From assembly GCA_038277395.1 (NCBI GenBank), contig CM076196.1:82649786-82713785 (forward strand): a DNA stretch of 64,000 bases. Reading direction: 5' to 3'. Shown here one piece after another: positions 25,688 to 38,199 of the stretch; the first letter of the stretch is position 1, and every line of letters starts with the position of its first letter. This stretch comes from Dryocosmus kuriphilus. Lineage: Eukaryota > Arthropoda > Insecta > Hymenoptera > Cynipidae. The position numbers were made by a program, and so were the translations under genes. The notes beneath the pieces are model-generated. The model was not told the origin of the DNA. It saw only the letters and a list, made by a program, of their open reading frames with translations, and made no database searches.

Positions 25688-25882
25688 GGATAACACGTAT
25701 AGAGCCGCTTGTTTTTCCCCTATAAAATTGAAAGCTTCCACTTTCATATAAGTTTCGTATTACTGTATTACTTTTACAAGTCCTGTGACAGATATTCAAG
25801 GGATTAGAATAACTTTGAAATGCAAAGAATTGTCCTTTGATGTATCAGATTAGGGGAAAAGTGTGGCACGAGTGAGATAAAA

Positions 25883-26437
25883 GTGAGTGATATTCAGAGA
25901 TTTGTTGGAAACAGAATCAACGTAGTGATAGTTGGAACGGCACCAGTGATCCATTTTCTCAAAGGAAAACATATAGATCAAGAGCAACGCCATGGGGTGG
26001 CTGCAAAATATGTGGAGCAGTATGCCGCCACGACAGACACTCTTCTGAAACGCTTGAACTACCCGATCTCACCCCTTGTCTCACCTCGTCCATTTTACCC
26101 TTATTCACCCCCCCCCCCCCCCTCTCTCTTTCTCTCTCTCTTTCACTCACGACGTCTCTTGGTGGTTCAGTTGTCCTTCATCTTCTTTCACAGCGATCCG
26201 AGCTTCTCCTCTGCTTTCCTGTGCTTTTCTCTCTACCCCGTGCGGGTGGGTCGGTCGGTCGTTCGGTTGGGTCCCTTCCTTTCCTTGCACCCTTTGCTTG
26301 GCTTCGTTCTGGTCTACCCAACTCTACCACCTACCCCGGCAGCTCACTTTCTCACTTCTCTCCCAGCCCGCCGTCTAACCCGCGCATTGATTTTACCCTA
26401 CCCACCTTACCCTAGGCTCCGGATACTAGGTGGATAA
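25883..26437 (+). other. Open stretch in a pyrimidine-rich patch, no family recognised
   Basis: A 184-codon open frame. Its first ~65 residues look protein-like, but the remainder is read through a CT-rich simple-sequence tract (about 26110-26150) and a CG-containing pyrimidine-rich region to about 26420. The opposite strand and other frames are open too, as expected from skewed composition. It could be an exon, a non-coding transcript or nothing. The jump in GC content relative to the neighbours is real. Confidence 0.2.
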
Positions 26438-26728
26438 ACACTCGACGGTGAGGCACATTTTACAACGCTTAGAGCTATATATTAAGATGCGAACACCGAA
26501 CCGTTACTCTCGTGCTGTATTGATGTTGCAAGCATAAGCGATTACGATATGGAAATCACTGCCATTTAACTTCGAAGACCTCCTCTATATGACTTTTCAG
26601 CTATTTTCTGTGGGGTCCTTCACAAAATATGGATATTTTTTTTAGCCATTTTTGCATCCAGCCCTCTATCATGATGGGCCATTTGTTTCTTAGACCCCTG
26701 TTTGAAAACTATATGATAAATTGCTATA

Positions 26729-26731
<3 letters not shown>

Positions 26732-26761
<30 letters not shown>
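26732..26761. repeat. 30-base C homopolymer
   Basis: An uninterrupted run of C in an AT-rich setting. Its exact length may be affected by sequencing error. Confidence 0.95.
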
Positions 26762-26763
<2 letters not shown>

Positions 26764-26934
26764 AATATAAACTTAACCTTATAGTTTACGTAACTATTTG
26801 CACAAAACCTATAAAATTAACTGAATAAGAGATAAGTCTTGTTAAAAACCAAATTAATTGTTAACTCATATGCATTCGGTCCGACGTATGTTTGTGTTTG
26901 CGATAGCCTAAAAAAAATTTGAGGGGTGAGGAGA

Positions 26935-27061
26935 CCCCTAAGCTGGAAGCTTATCTTTTAGTCCGATTTTATTAAGGGGTGGCTCAAATTAAAGCTCTTG
27001 ACATACAGAACTGAGATAAAAAAAAAATAATAATTTGGTGTGTTGTAGTTTTCATTTTTGA
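26935..27061 (+). repeat. Detached unit of the ~170-bp tandem array
   Basis: Shares GCTGGAAGCTTATCTT, GGCTCAAATT, AAGCTCTT, AACTGAGATAAA and GTTGTAGTTTTCATTTTT with the array at 28655-29300. It stops within the unit, where that array resumes about 1.6 kb later. Confidence 0.75.
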
Positions 27062-27533
27062 AGTGAATACTTCTATAGGCACGTTACACTTTTCATTGAG
27101 CAGTGAATCGGCGCGACGGGCGGACGACCGTCAGGACCCGAACGGAAATGTAACCTGTCATATGCGCAGCTCTCTCCCCTCACTCCTTACCCCAATAGAG
27201 CATGCGCTGTCAGTATTTGGGGTCCCCACAACATTAGATCTATTTGCATAATGGGAAGTCAGAGAAACAGAAATTTCAATGTTTATCTGTATTAGAATCA
27301 CAGACGGATTTTATCACATCACAGATTTTTATATAAGATAGATTCAAAAGCATTTATATCTTACTTTAGTTACCACAAACCAATTGTATCTTTTATTGAA
27401 TTAAAAAATAAAGATGTCTGTGATTTTAATGCAGATAAATAAAGTTGTAAACCAAGTTTTTAAAAAGTATACATCAATATATAAATAAAGATAAACATGT
27501 TGTTATTATTTCACCTATTTTCAAAAGAAAAAA

Positions 27534-28596
27534 TCTGCCCGCTTCGCGGGCACATTCTCATCGCGCGCTTCGCGCGAAGTATGAGCGCGCCTAGGGCGCG
27601 CGTCTGTTGGCACTCGCGCTTCGCGCTCGATAATTACATTGTTTTAAAAGACATTGTAGATTGGTAAAGTTTTTTTGTGATTTTCCAAATTTTCACAATA
27701 CAGGTTTTCGATTCTTAAAAGTAAAACGATGAGTCTTATGAATACATTTTGTAGCTCTTTCCAAGGTGAACAATTCTGCTTGCATAGTTTTGCTGAAAAA
27801 TGGTTTTCTTTATATTTCATAACATTTCTCACGAATAACTCAAAAACTACGCGTCTGCTCAAAAAATGATAGAGAACAAATTTGTAGATCTTTTTGAGGC
27901 GAACAACTTTGTTTATTATGATTTTTGCGTATCTTGCATAGTTTGGCGGGAAATTTGAAATTTTTTATTTTTAATAACGTTTTATAGATTAAAACAAAAA
28001 CCGTGCATTTTATGAAAAAATGGTTAAAACAAAATTGGTAGATATTTTTGAATTGAACAACTTTGTTTCTTACCAATTTTTTTTATCTTGAATATTTTGG
28101 CGGGAAACCAGAGTTTTTTAATTTTAATAGCGTTTTCTTGATTAAAACAAAAACCGTTCATTTTATCAAAAAACGGTTAAGACAAAATTTGTAGATTTTT
28201 TTGAGTTGAACAATTTTACTTTCGTACATTTTTTTTTGTATCTCTCATAGTTTAGCCGGAAAATGGATTTTTTGATTTTGTGAAAACCGTTTTTGATGGA
28301 TAAAACCATAATTGTTCGTCAAAAACCGCTGGTTAACGAACTCGTCCTTTCTTTTTACCCCTTAAAGAAGTGTACCAAAGCGCACTCCAATCCGATTAGT
28401 CCTTCGAAAGTTATCGCGATCACAGACGACAACGACAACGACAACGACGACAACGACGACGACAACAGACAGACAGACACGGTCGTAAAAACCTTTTTTT
28501 CTGACTCAGGGGGTCTCAAAACGTGGAGATTTCATGAAATCCGCGAAAGTCAAATTTTACATAAATCTAATACCTTCTCTGATGAGAATGTAAAAA
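27534..28596. mobile_element. GC-hairpin-headed dispersed repeat, copy 2
   Basis: Same structure as the copy at 5084-6373: an A run followed by TCTGCCCGCTTCGCGGGC, a second palindrome CGCGCGCTTCGCGCG, CTCGCGCTTCGCGCTCG, AT-rich ~170-bp body units with ATTTGTAGAT, the GACAACGACAAC stretch, CAGACAGACACGG, and a terminal GATGAGAATGTAAAAA. An open frame beginning near 28293 reads through the tail and is very similar to one in copy 3, but nucleotide identity explains that. No known domain. Confidence 0.78.
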
Positions 28597-28654
28597 AGTC
28601 CAGAACGAAGCAATTGAAGCACATATTCACTTTTACCGGGCATCCCGAGACGGA

Positions 28655-29300
28655 CCCAATTTTTATATCAGTGGTTTCATAATAAGAAACATAGGGAAAG
28701 TTTGGTTTTTTAGACCACCATGCTGGAAGCTTATCTTTTAATCAAATTGTCTTCGAGGATGACTCAAATTGAAGCTATTGGCAAGTAGAACTGAGATAAA
28801 ATATAAAATTTGCTGTGTTATAATTTTCATTTTTTTATATCAGTGGTTTAAGAATAAGAAAAATAAGGAAAATTTGATTTTTAAACTCCCATGCTGGAAG
28901 CTTATCTTCTACTCCAATTTTTTTCGGGAATAGCTCAAATTGAAGCTCTTATCATGCAAAACAGAGATAAAGAATCAAATTTGCTGTGTTGTAGTTTTCA
29001 TTTTTTGATACCAGTGTTTTAAAAATAAGAAAAATAGGGAACGTTTGATTTTTGGAACGCTATGCTGGAAGCTTATCTTGTAGACCAATTTTCTTCGGGG
29101 ATGGCTCAAACTGAAGCAGAACTAAGATAAAGAATAAAATTTGCTATGTTGTAGTTTTTATTTTATTTTTTATATCAGTGATTTAAAAATAAGAAAAATG
29201 GGGAAAGTTTGATTTTTAGAACCCTATGCTGGAAGCTTATATTGTACTCCAATTTTCTTCGGGGATGGCTCAACTTGAAGCTCTTGGCATATAAAACAGC
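28655..29300 (+). repeat. ~170-bp tandem array, about four units
   Basis: ATGCTGGAAGCTTATCTT recurs at about 28720, 28891, 29062 and 29226 (spacings 171, 171 and 164). It is accompanied by TTCTTCGGGGATGGCTCAA, GAGATAAA, TTGCTGTGTTGTAGTTTT and ATATCAGTG. No coding meaning is seen. Confidence 0.85.
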
Positions 29301-32300
29301 TTTAACGTGGACGGGGTGTAAATAATGTTCAAATTAATTTTCTCCAACATTGAAAAATAATTTGCATTCTATATACTTCAGGGTACTTGTTTTCGTAGGA
29401 ATGAAGTTCCTGTTGTTTTTGAATATTGCTAAAAAAATTCCGAAATATTGTAAACCATGTAATTGCTTAACCAATGGGTTGTTTCGGTTAATTCGAAAAA
29501 CACCTGTAGATATTGCTGAGAGAACTTCCAGGATGTCATTGGTTTAGTGAGAGGAATTTTAGTTTGTGTTTTTAAACTGAATAAATTTCAAATCTATAGT
29601 TACAGACCAGCCAGATAGAGATACTATGGTAAAACGGAGGGGACGTTTATACTAGTTACTGAAAGTGAATAGAAGTTTAATAATGGTAATAATTTCTCAA
29701 TAATTTTTTTATATTTTTTCACATTGAAAACGCAAAAAAAGTTATTAACGTTATAATTGTGGAAATAATAATTTTTTTGCAATGATTGAAAAAATATCTG
29801 GGGATATTTTAGTCAGGAATCTGCTAATGTGCTCGAAATTTTTTTCCGCTTGATATTTTTATTTACAATATTTGCACGATATTAAATAACAATTTTATTG
29901 TTTAAAAAATTATTTTTTGCATGATTCAAAAAACACTTAGAGATATTTCACAAATTTTAAATCCATATCTATAGTTATCTTCAGGGTCGTGAAACATTGC
30001 CTTTCAGCATAAAAATTAGTGTAAGATTATAAAATCAATTATTAAGTTTAAACCTGCCCCAGGCTTAGAAAAGCAAAATACATTTTTTTTTTCAATTTGT
30101 TCCAAAACTATTGATTTCACCCAGAAGTTGTACATACAATAATAATTATTGCAGAGCTCGATGAAAGACGTCCTTTTTACTGTAATCATTTTTTCACTAG
30201 ACAAACCGTTTTCGAGAAGATTAGAGAAAAATAATTTAATGTTAAATTTGATGTAATAAACTAATTCCTACTATTCCAAGAGGCTGACGTTTTTCTCTCT
30301 TTTAACCTATTTTTACTAACTAAATTGGACGCACGAAAAGATTTCAGCCACTTGGGACAGTATATAAATTAATATATTACTCCTCATTATTCAAATTTTT
30401 AATCACTTTATTTCAAAATGTTCTAGATTATTATTAAGAATTCTATAGTATTCGGAAATTTTCTAGGAGGATGATCTAGAATTTTTTAATAATACAAAAA
30501 AATTGGAAATTAAAAATATTCCAGAATATTTTAGTTTAATAGAATCTTGCGGAATTTTCTCGAACGTTTTAGATTATAGAATAGAATAGAATACTCAATA
30601 ATAATTCTGGAATATGCTATGCTATAATTTTACATACTATTCGGGAATTTTTTTGAATGTTTTAGAATGTTCTGGAAAAGAATATTTGTATGAAATGATT
30701 TTTGAGAATTCATAAAAGGGAGAGTTTTCGGGAAAGGTGTATCTTATTTTAGAAATAAGTGTTCTAATAATTGAATTCCGATTTACGAGGCCTAAAAACG
30801 TTTTTAGAACATTAATTTTTTTCAGAATGAAACAATATTGAGTAATTATATCTAAATAATTATATTATATGAATTTCATATTTTACATATATCATTTATT
30901 ATAAGTAATAGAACGTGAATACGAGTACAATAATCTACAAAGTTTTTGTTACTTTTATCCGGGATTCATTGAATCTGTTCCATGATTCACTAATGAACTA
31001 CCTTGTATTTGTGACCTGTAACAGAAATTTCGATTTTTAGAATAAATGAATAATCAAATTCATATAGAAAAATCATAAAAATTCCTCTGATGAAATTTTT
31101 CTTTGGCTGTGTTTAATCCTTTACAGGCGAAAACAAGTATATATCAAAATGTCAATTTAATTTTTGGGGGACGTGTTGCTACTTTGTAGTTATAAAAACG
31201 CATAAAATAAAAATAGATATTGCTATGAAATTACTATTACTGAGTTGTAAAATTCTTCTCACCTTTAACACCCATCTGTGTAACTTTTTCAATTTTTCTT
31301 GTACTTTGTAAATGAAATCATAATAGTAATTGTTTAGAGTAAACATGTTATAATAACCCGAGAAAACTCGTTTAATTGAATTGCGATTATTATTTTCAGT
31401 CATATATAAATGTAAAAATACAGATAAATTTTAAATAAATTTCTCCAAGATTTATATGATCTAGAATCGATAAATCCTAAATTTTATGAATCACGATTGA
31501 TAAGTCCATTATAGGCTTTAAATTGAAAGATTTCCAATGTAACTCAGAGTAGTTTGTAAAAAAAAAGTCATAGCATTAAAGGTAAGAGAAATTTCTATTC
31601 ACAATGTATTTGTTCCTAGATTCTCTATTTCAATATACTCCTCAATATGAAGAAGACGAGCCTCTTTAACGAACTATGTGGTTTACAAATTTATTTTATA
31701 CGTAGAAATATATAATTAAGTATTTCTATGATTTGACCCCTGTAGAGAACATATGACTGAAAGGGTTACCCTGGTGTATGTTTATGTGTTTTTTCGTTTC
31801 AAATATTCAGATATTTTCCAAGTGTTTTGAATAAACCACTAAGAATATGCAAGTACCACGTGTCAAGTTGCAATCTGGAACATGTGATCTTCATGTAGAA
31901 TTCATGAACAATATAGGAGAAAAGTCTGATTCTTGATCTAAAGTAAATATTTTTACGCAATGATATAGATATACGTAACCAATACCTATTCTATATGCAT
32001 AGAATTGGGCATCCAGGTTCAGAAAATCTATACATAATAGAAAATGATTCAGATTCAAATATTTGTGATTTTGCTTAAAGAAATTCTATTATTCGCATGG
32101 AAAGTCAGCAACGTTGCGACAAACAGTAGAATCATGTTAATATGTTCTCGGTTGAATAATAATTCAAACAGCTTTTACTCATTTTGCACGGTTGGAAAAA
32201 CTAAGTTCTTCTAGCGCATTTCTGACGACAAGAGAAAAACGTCTACCGAGAATAACAGTTCGTTGCTCATTCGCAGTCTCCGCAATGGAATAAAAAATCT

Positions 32301-33443
32301 CGACTGCTCGCTGTTTCGTTAAAAAAACATAAAATGAATCTGGACTCAATTCTGCATTTAAAAGCTGGAAATTTGACTCCTATCATAGTTTACCTTCTCT
32401 TGAAAATGGTATAAATAAATCTCTAAAACATGTCTATTAATATTGTGAAATAGGTGTATTCATATATTTTTTAATATTATTCGACCGTACTGATTAATAT
32501 ATCTTGCTTCTGTTAGACGTGCAGGTAACTTCTGAACAGGAAACTTTTACCATTACTGGAATGTTTCTAGAACTGAAGATTTCAGTGTAGATTTGATAAT
32601 ATTCATCAAGAGGAAATTCTCTGAAAGGATTCTCTCGGATTACTTCTCTATAATCACTTCAACATGTAAATCCATTTTTTGTTATTTAATTTAAAAAGGG
32701 TGCAAATCAGTGGCTCTTAAAGTAATTATTCATTGACTTGTTAGTTGCGGAATACTCATCAGTTTCCTTGAAATCGTTTTCAAAGTTGTCATAAAGTATC
32801 TAATTATTTCATTTTTAAGGTTCAAGCTTTATACCATGCAGCGGGTACAATCATGTTATATTAACTAACCAGTCAAGAAGAAGTGTGAAAAAAACACGCA
32901 AACTTGAAACGTTTATATCCATGCTCTCACGGAGAAAAAACTTGTTTTTACAGGATTCCTATGTTCAAATAGTGGCAATATCTTTTCATGTACATCCTAG
33001 AACAAAATTTTCTATAATCTTTACAGAATTTACAGTAAATTATACAGACAGTTCCGATAATCTCACATGATTTTCTGCAAACATTACTACAGAATATCAG
33101 GTCGTGTGGTGTACATTTGTGTATATTTTAATTAAAAGTTATAAAATAGAGTAATGGTGGAACCTTTTGAGTCAAGTTACACAATAATCACCTAATTATA
33201 GGTGAGTAAATTCAAAGTTAATATATTTGCAAAATAATGATCATGGAAGGAGAATTTATTGCATTTGAATGACGCATTGAGTTGGAACATTCCATGCATT
33301 ATTACTCGCACCGAAAGAGTGAATTAATTGTTGTTCGTTAATGCTCTCAAATCGTATACCTGATCTCTTGTTTTAAAGGGATCAGGAATCCTTTAGCAGG
33401 TTAGAAACTCAAAGAGGTTCTGCTCTTTTACGAAAAGTGAATT
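29301..33443. other. 4.1 kb of AT-rich DNA without recognisable genes
   Basis: Only short open frames with no family resemblance. At about 30410-30690 there is a small field of TTCTAGAA/GAATGTTCT words like that at 11580-12730. Otherwise nothing is visible. Confidence 0.5.
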
Positions 33444-33445
33444 TA

Positions 33446-34712
33446 CAGTCTGTTCCACAAGACAAGGTACGCGTTTTCTCGAAAAGTTTCAAAGATTTTT
33501 TTTCCTTTCTTTTTTGGGCTGACTGTACGTTTGAAGGGCTAAAGCGGAACCGCTGATTCGCTTCATTCTCGTTCGAAGTGTCAGATATTGTACAAGATTG
33601 CGCAATGAGTACTGTATACGCTAAACGTTTTGAGGCTGTGTTTTTGTGTACCAATAAACACGGACCACATCCTTAGTACTCAGCCGCTGCTAAAGTGATT
33701 AAAAAATGTAAGTACTTCGTGCAAACGTGGGTGGAGCGGTATAGGGACACAAAAACAGTCGACGATCTGCCGGGAAGAGGAGAAATGCGATCAACGTCGA
33801 GTAAGGAGGATAAGGCGATAATCGCACTGCTCAAGCGCAACTCAGCTCCGCGGCTGCTCGAAGCCAAAGCTAAGTTAGCGGCGAAGGGACTAGAGGTTAG
33901 TATAAACACCATAAGATGCAGATTAAGTGAGGCAAAAGTGATGTACAGTAGCACAAGGCAGGAACCCCTGCTCTCAGAGGTTCACATGCAAAAACGCTTG
34001 GCATGGGCTATGGAAAATAATGAACGCGATTGGACAAATGTAGTTTTTTCCGACGAAACGTCCTTTTGGGCATGAGTTCCCATAAAACGTGCCTAGTGAG
34101 GCTGTGGTGAGCGATTCCTCCAGCGAACTGTTAAACACCCCATAAAGATCCATGTTTGGGGATGCTTCTTACAGCGCGGTTTTGGCTGTTTAGAGCTTTT
34201 TACTGAGAACCTGAACTCTCAAAGAATGGTCAAAATCTACAAACATGGTCTTCTGAAGTCTGCAGGAAAGATGTTTGGAGCCAACAACGAGGTTTGGATC
34301 CTTTAAGAGGACAACGACCCTAAACATCGCAGTCGCCTCTGCACGAGCTGCAAAGCGGAAAATGGCGTCGTGACCTTGGACTGGCCTTCACAATCTCCTG
34401 ATGCAAATCCAATTGAAAATGTGTGCAGTGTCGTAAGAGAAAACTTGCAGGATGGCGTGTATTCACCCTCAAGCAGCTCTCTCGATGAATTAGAGAGGTA
34501 TGGCGCTCTCTATCTTCAGAATATACCGAAAAACTTGTCGAGAGCATGCCCAGAAGGTGCCAGGCCATTGTCCAGAATAACGGCGATTGGACGATTTATT
34601 AAGTAGAGTCCGCCCTAATTTTTTTAAGGGTTTTTTCATGGGAAAAAAGAAAGATGAAGTTTTCTTTGAAGCTTTTCGAGAAAACGCGTACCTTGTCTTG
34701 TGGAACAGACTG
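33446..34712 (+). mobile_element. Tc1-like transposon, copy A, both ends intact
   Basis: Terminal inverted repeats of about 49 bp start CAGTCTGTTCCACAAGAC at 33446 and end with the complement at 34712, with one internal mismatch. They are flanked by TA dinucleotides (33444-33445 and 34713-34714), the Tc1/mariner target. The 1267-bp length is typical of the superfamily. It encloses a decayed transposase. Confidence 0.92.
33605..34602 (+). pseudogene. Tc1-like transposase (DD34E type), pseudogene
   Basis: DNA transposase that would cut and paste the surrounding element. Visible parts, in order: an N-terminal helix-turn-helix region, a linker with GRGEM, the first catalytic Asp in VVFSDETSFWA, the second in EDNDPKH, and the Glu in SPDANPIENV, with 34 residues between the last two. 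It is inactivated by in-frame stops near 33674, 34073, 34094, 34097 and 34304, and by a one-base deletion just after the PIENV motif that shifts the C-terminus. Of the three copies in the window, this one alone keeps the first catalytic Asp. The start was chosen at the ATG shared with copies B and C (MSxVYAKRF). Confidence 0.9.
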
Positions 34713-34714
34713 TA

Positions 34715-35767
34715 CCTTCTTCTGGCTTTATAATTTCAACGGTCCTATTTAGTATTTCCAGCGAGGGACTGTGCATTGGAGTATTCTCATGACGGATATT
34801 GACTGACTTATCCGAAATCCTCAAGTCGTCTGTCTATTATTCACGCAGTTATTCAGCGGAATTCTTGGTCATTTTCGACAGTAGTCGATGCACGTCGGTG
34901 AAATTCGGAAAGTCGGTCATGATCGAAACCAATGAGTATTCGCTAGTGGTCGCTATGGTAATCCCAAGTAAGTCAGTCTGTTAGTCGCAAGGAAGTCTTT
35001 GGTCGCCTGAAGAACAGAATTCTCAGTGCACAGCTCCTCGATTTCCAGCAGTATTTCTATTGTGTCGTCTACCCAGTACAGAAATTTTTTCGATCTTCCT
35101 ACTTAGCCCACGCCAACCCCAACCAACAGGATTCCTGTATGGTCGACCTACTTCGATCAGCGACGCGTGAGGGTAACAGGTATTCACCCCAACCGAGAAC
35201 GGTTCGTCGACACGTGCTTCCCCCAATGCCTTTCAGAATGTTCAGCATACCTTTCTTATTTCTGCATTTATGTATACCAAAGCACATGGAAAAATGTACA
35301 AAAATACGTTGACCACTGTCGCTTTTATTTTATTTACTCATCTGAAATTCAGTCTAGGTGAAATCACCCTACAGTAGATAGCGAAAAATTCAACAAAGTT
35401 TAACTGCATCAGTTTGCAAAAATAAAGAAATGTTTTCATATTTAAATAAAGCTTACATATTCAATTGACTATTTCTATAAAAAAAATATCGCGAAATGAG
35501 TCTAGCTGTATTGAACATTTTTATTAGACCCCGTCAGGGGTACGATTTGGACACCTCTATATATCAGTAGATATATAATCGTTTCTGATATTGCCTCTGG
35601 ACACGAAATAATAACTAATTCTCGATAATTACAATTTATTATTAGTATACTCACAATTAAAATCAGTCTATTCATCAAATAATAGTTGAAACTGTAACTT
35701 TTTTACCAAAAATCTGACCAGCATAACTACTTGACATTTTCTCACTTCTGATATTACCTGAAATTAG
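34715..35767. other. No supported gene
   Basis: About 34740-35290 is less AT-rich, with several short open frames on both strands, none recognisable. It might be a remnant of an older element. Confidence 0.4.
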
Positions 35768-36025
35768 TACGTCCTTCATACTGCCGTCCTAAATTCAACT
35801 GCCATATCTGAATTTCGCACGAGTCACCTGTCACTTTGAAATACTTCATTAAAAAGGCATAAAAGCCTTCCTTGCAGTTTATTTTATACATGATATTGCA
35901 AAATATTTGTTCATGAATATAAAACGAAAGGGAGGCGTTTCTGAAGTTTTTTTGAAGTTTAGTAAAGTGACAGGTGACTCATCCGAAATGCAAATACGGC
36001 TGCTGAATTTGGGATGGAAGCATAC
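35768..36025. mobile_element. Short palindromic MITE
   Basis: The left half around GAGTCACCTGTCACTTT and AAATTCA is inverted in the right half (AAAGTGACAGGTGACTC, TGAATTT), with outer ends near CCTTCATACTGCCGTCC and its relaxed complement. It immediately abuts the point where the hAT/ZMYM-like pseudogene ends. Confidence 0.7.
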
Positions 36026-36945
36026 AATTTAATCTAATCACTTTCACAATTTTCTATAGGGATAGTTACGAGATATTTGTAAGCTATATAAATATTTGGA
36101 AAAATTGGTATCATCGCATTATCGACTATCCAATTAAATACTATTATAGGTCTCATTCTATTATAATTTTCTTTGGCATTTTCACCTGTACGATTCGAGA
36201 AAAAACCTGAACTTTGATGACTTTGCATTCTTGCACGTGGTAAAAATTGTTTTAGTTCTATCAACAAATCTTCACTTCAATCATTTGAATAAACTTCAAC
36301 AAGTTTTCTTACCTTTATTTCAAATTCTGTTAAAAATCGAAATAAATTTGTACATATAATATAAGTGTAAGCTTCACTATGTTTTTTCAATTCCATAACT
36401 AGTTTGTCAATTATAGCATAAAATGTTTGAATCCTAAACTTGTCAGATCCATTTAAAATTTCAACTTGTGTTTCTTTGTTGTTCAATCTATGTTTTATGC
36501 GTCTTTTACTCAAATCTGAATACTTCTGGCTAATAGATTTGCTAAGAGCTTTTGCTTCAATTTCAAATTTTGGAAATTTATTTCGTAAATTTGAAACAAA
36601 TTCAACTAATGAAAATAGCATTGCATTGGCTGAAACGAGATCAACATCAACCTTCTGTAGGACTAGTAGCATTAAATCTATTCAATATTTGGTTCCATAA
36701 TACTGCCATGAAAGAATTCTAAAGTTTTGTAATGCCTTTCAATAAACCTGCAGCTTCTTGTCGAACTGCTGATTTTTGTTCCATGTCTTGAGATATTTTA
36801 GTCAAAACTGCAAGAATCTTTTCAAAATTATTTACAAAATCTTTAGTAGCATCCGTTCTGCATAACCATCTAGTATCCAAAAAAGCCGAAACTTTAGAAT
36901 TCAAGGAAACCCATCTGTTTGTCGATGCAGTAAAAAAATTATATA

Positions 36946-38199
36946 CAGTGTGTTCCACAAGAAAGGTACGCGTTTTCTCGAAAAGTTTCAAAGAAAACTT
37001 CATTTTTCTTTTTTGCCGTGAAAAGATGCTTTAAAAATTAGGGTGGGCTGTACTTAATAAACCGTTCAATCGCCGTTATTCTGGATAATGGTCTGGCACC
37101 TGCTGGGCATGCTCTCGACTAGTTTTTTTCGGCATATTCTGAAGATAGAGAGCGCCATACCTCTCTAATTCGTCGAGAGAGCTGCTTGAGGGTGAACACA
37201 CGCCTTCCTGCAAGTTTTCTCTTAACGACACTCCACACGTTTTCAGTTGGATTTGCATCAGGAGATTGTGAAGGCCAGTCCAAGGTCACGACGCCATTTT
37301 CCGCTTTCCAGCTCGTGCAGAGGCGACTGCGATTTTTAGGGTCATTGTCCTCTTGAAGGATCCAAACCTCATTGTTGGCTCCAAACATCTTTCCTGCAGA
37401 CTTCAGAAGACCATGTTTGTAGATTTTGACCATTCTTTGAGAGTTCAGGTTCTCAGTAAAAAGCTCTAAACAGCCAAAACCGCGCTGTGATATGCATCCC
37501 CAAATATGGACATTTATGGGGTGTTTAACAGTTCGCTGGAGGAACCGCTCAAAACAGCCTGACCAGGCACGTTTTATGGGAATCCATGCCCAAAAGGACG
37601 CCTCGTTGAGAAAAATTACATTTGACCAATTGCGATCATTATTTTCCGTAGCCCATGCCAAGCGTTTTTGCATGTGAACCTCTGAGAGCAGAGGTTTCTG
37701 CCTCGTGCTACGGTACTGCACTTTTGCCTCAGCTAATCTGCGTCTTATGGTGTTTATACTAACCTCTAATCCCTTCGCCACTAGCTTAGCTTTGGCTTCA
37801 CGCAGTCGCAGAGCTGGGTTGCGCTTGAACAGTGCGATGCTCGCCTTATCCTCCTTATTCGACGTTGCTCGCATTTCTCCTCTTCCCGGCAGATCGTCGA
37901 ATGTTTTTTGTGTCCCTATACCACTCCACCCATGTTTGCACGAAGTGCTTAGACTTTTAGCAGCGGCTGAGTACGAAAGATGTGGCCTGTGTTTATTGGT
38001 GCACAAAAACACAGCCTCAAAACGTTTAGCGTATACAGCACTCATTGTGCAACCTTGTGCAATATCTAACACTTCGAACGTGAATGAAGCGAATCAGCGG
38101 TTCCGCCTTAGCCCTTCAAACATACAGTCAGGCCAAAAAAGAAAGGAAAAAAAATCTTTAAAACTTTTCGAGAAAACGCGTACCTTGTCTTGTGGAACA
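36946..38199 (-). mobile_element. Tc1-like transposon, copy B, inside the ZMYM1/hAT-like pseudogene
   Basis: The left end is CAGTGTGTTCCACAAG after a TA; the right end is ...CTTGTGGAACAG, lacking the last few terminal bases and the second TA. The host reading frame stops at ...VDDCPNA on one side and resumes with YNFFTASTNRW on the other, so the insertion point lies inside a conserved motif of the host element. The element is therefore younger than the ZMYM-like gene. Confidence 0.9.
37054..38045 (-). pseudogene. Tc1-like transposase, copy B, nearly open but catalytically dead
   Basis: Open for about 309 codons from the ATG. The N-terminal HTH segment contains a locally shifted frame: the residues between SYSAAAK and DLPGRGEM do not match copies A and C. 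The first catalytic Asp is replaced by Asn (VIFLNEASFWA, codon AAC); the second Asp (EDNDPK) and the Glu (SPDANPTENVW) remain. A one-base insertion in a T run near 37127 makes the frame end at AEKN. The true C-terminus (...NNGDWTV-) lies out of frame. Confidence 0.88.

Noticed and set aside
28293..28682. Open frame conserved between copies 2 and 3 of the dispersed repeat
   Set aside because: The copies are equally similar outside the frame, copy 1 breaks it, and the acidic stretch comes from a GAC/AAC simple repeat.
35023..35290. Overlapping minus-strand frames in a GC-richer patch, considered as a retrotransposon remnant
   Set aside because: No integrase, protease or RT motif could be seen in any frame.
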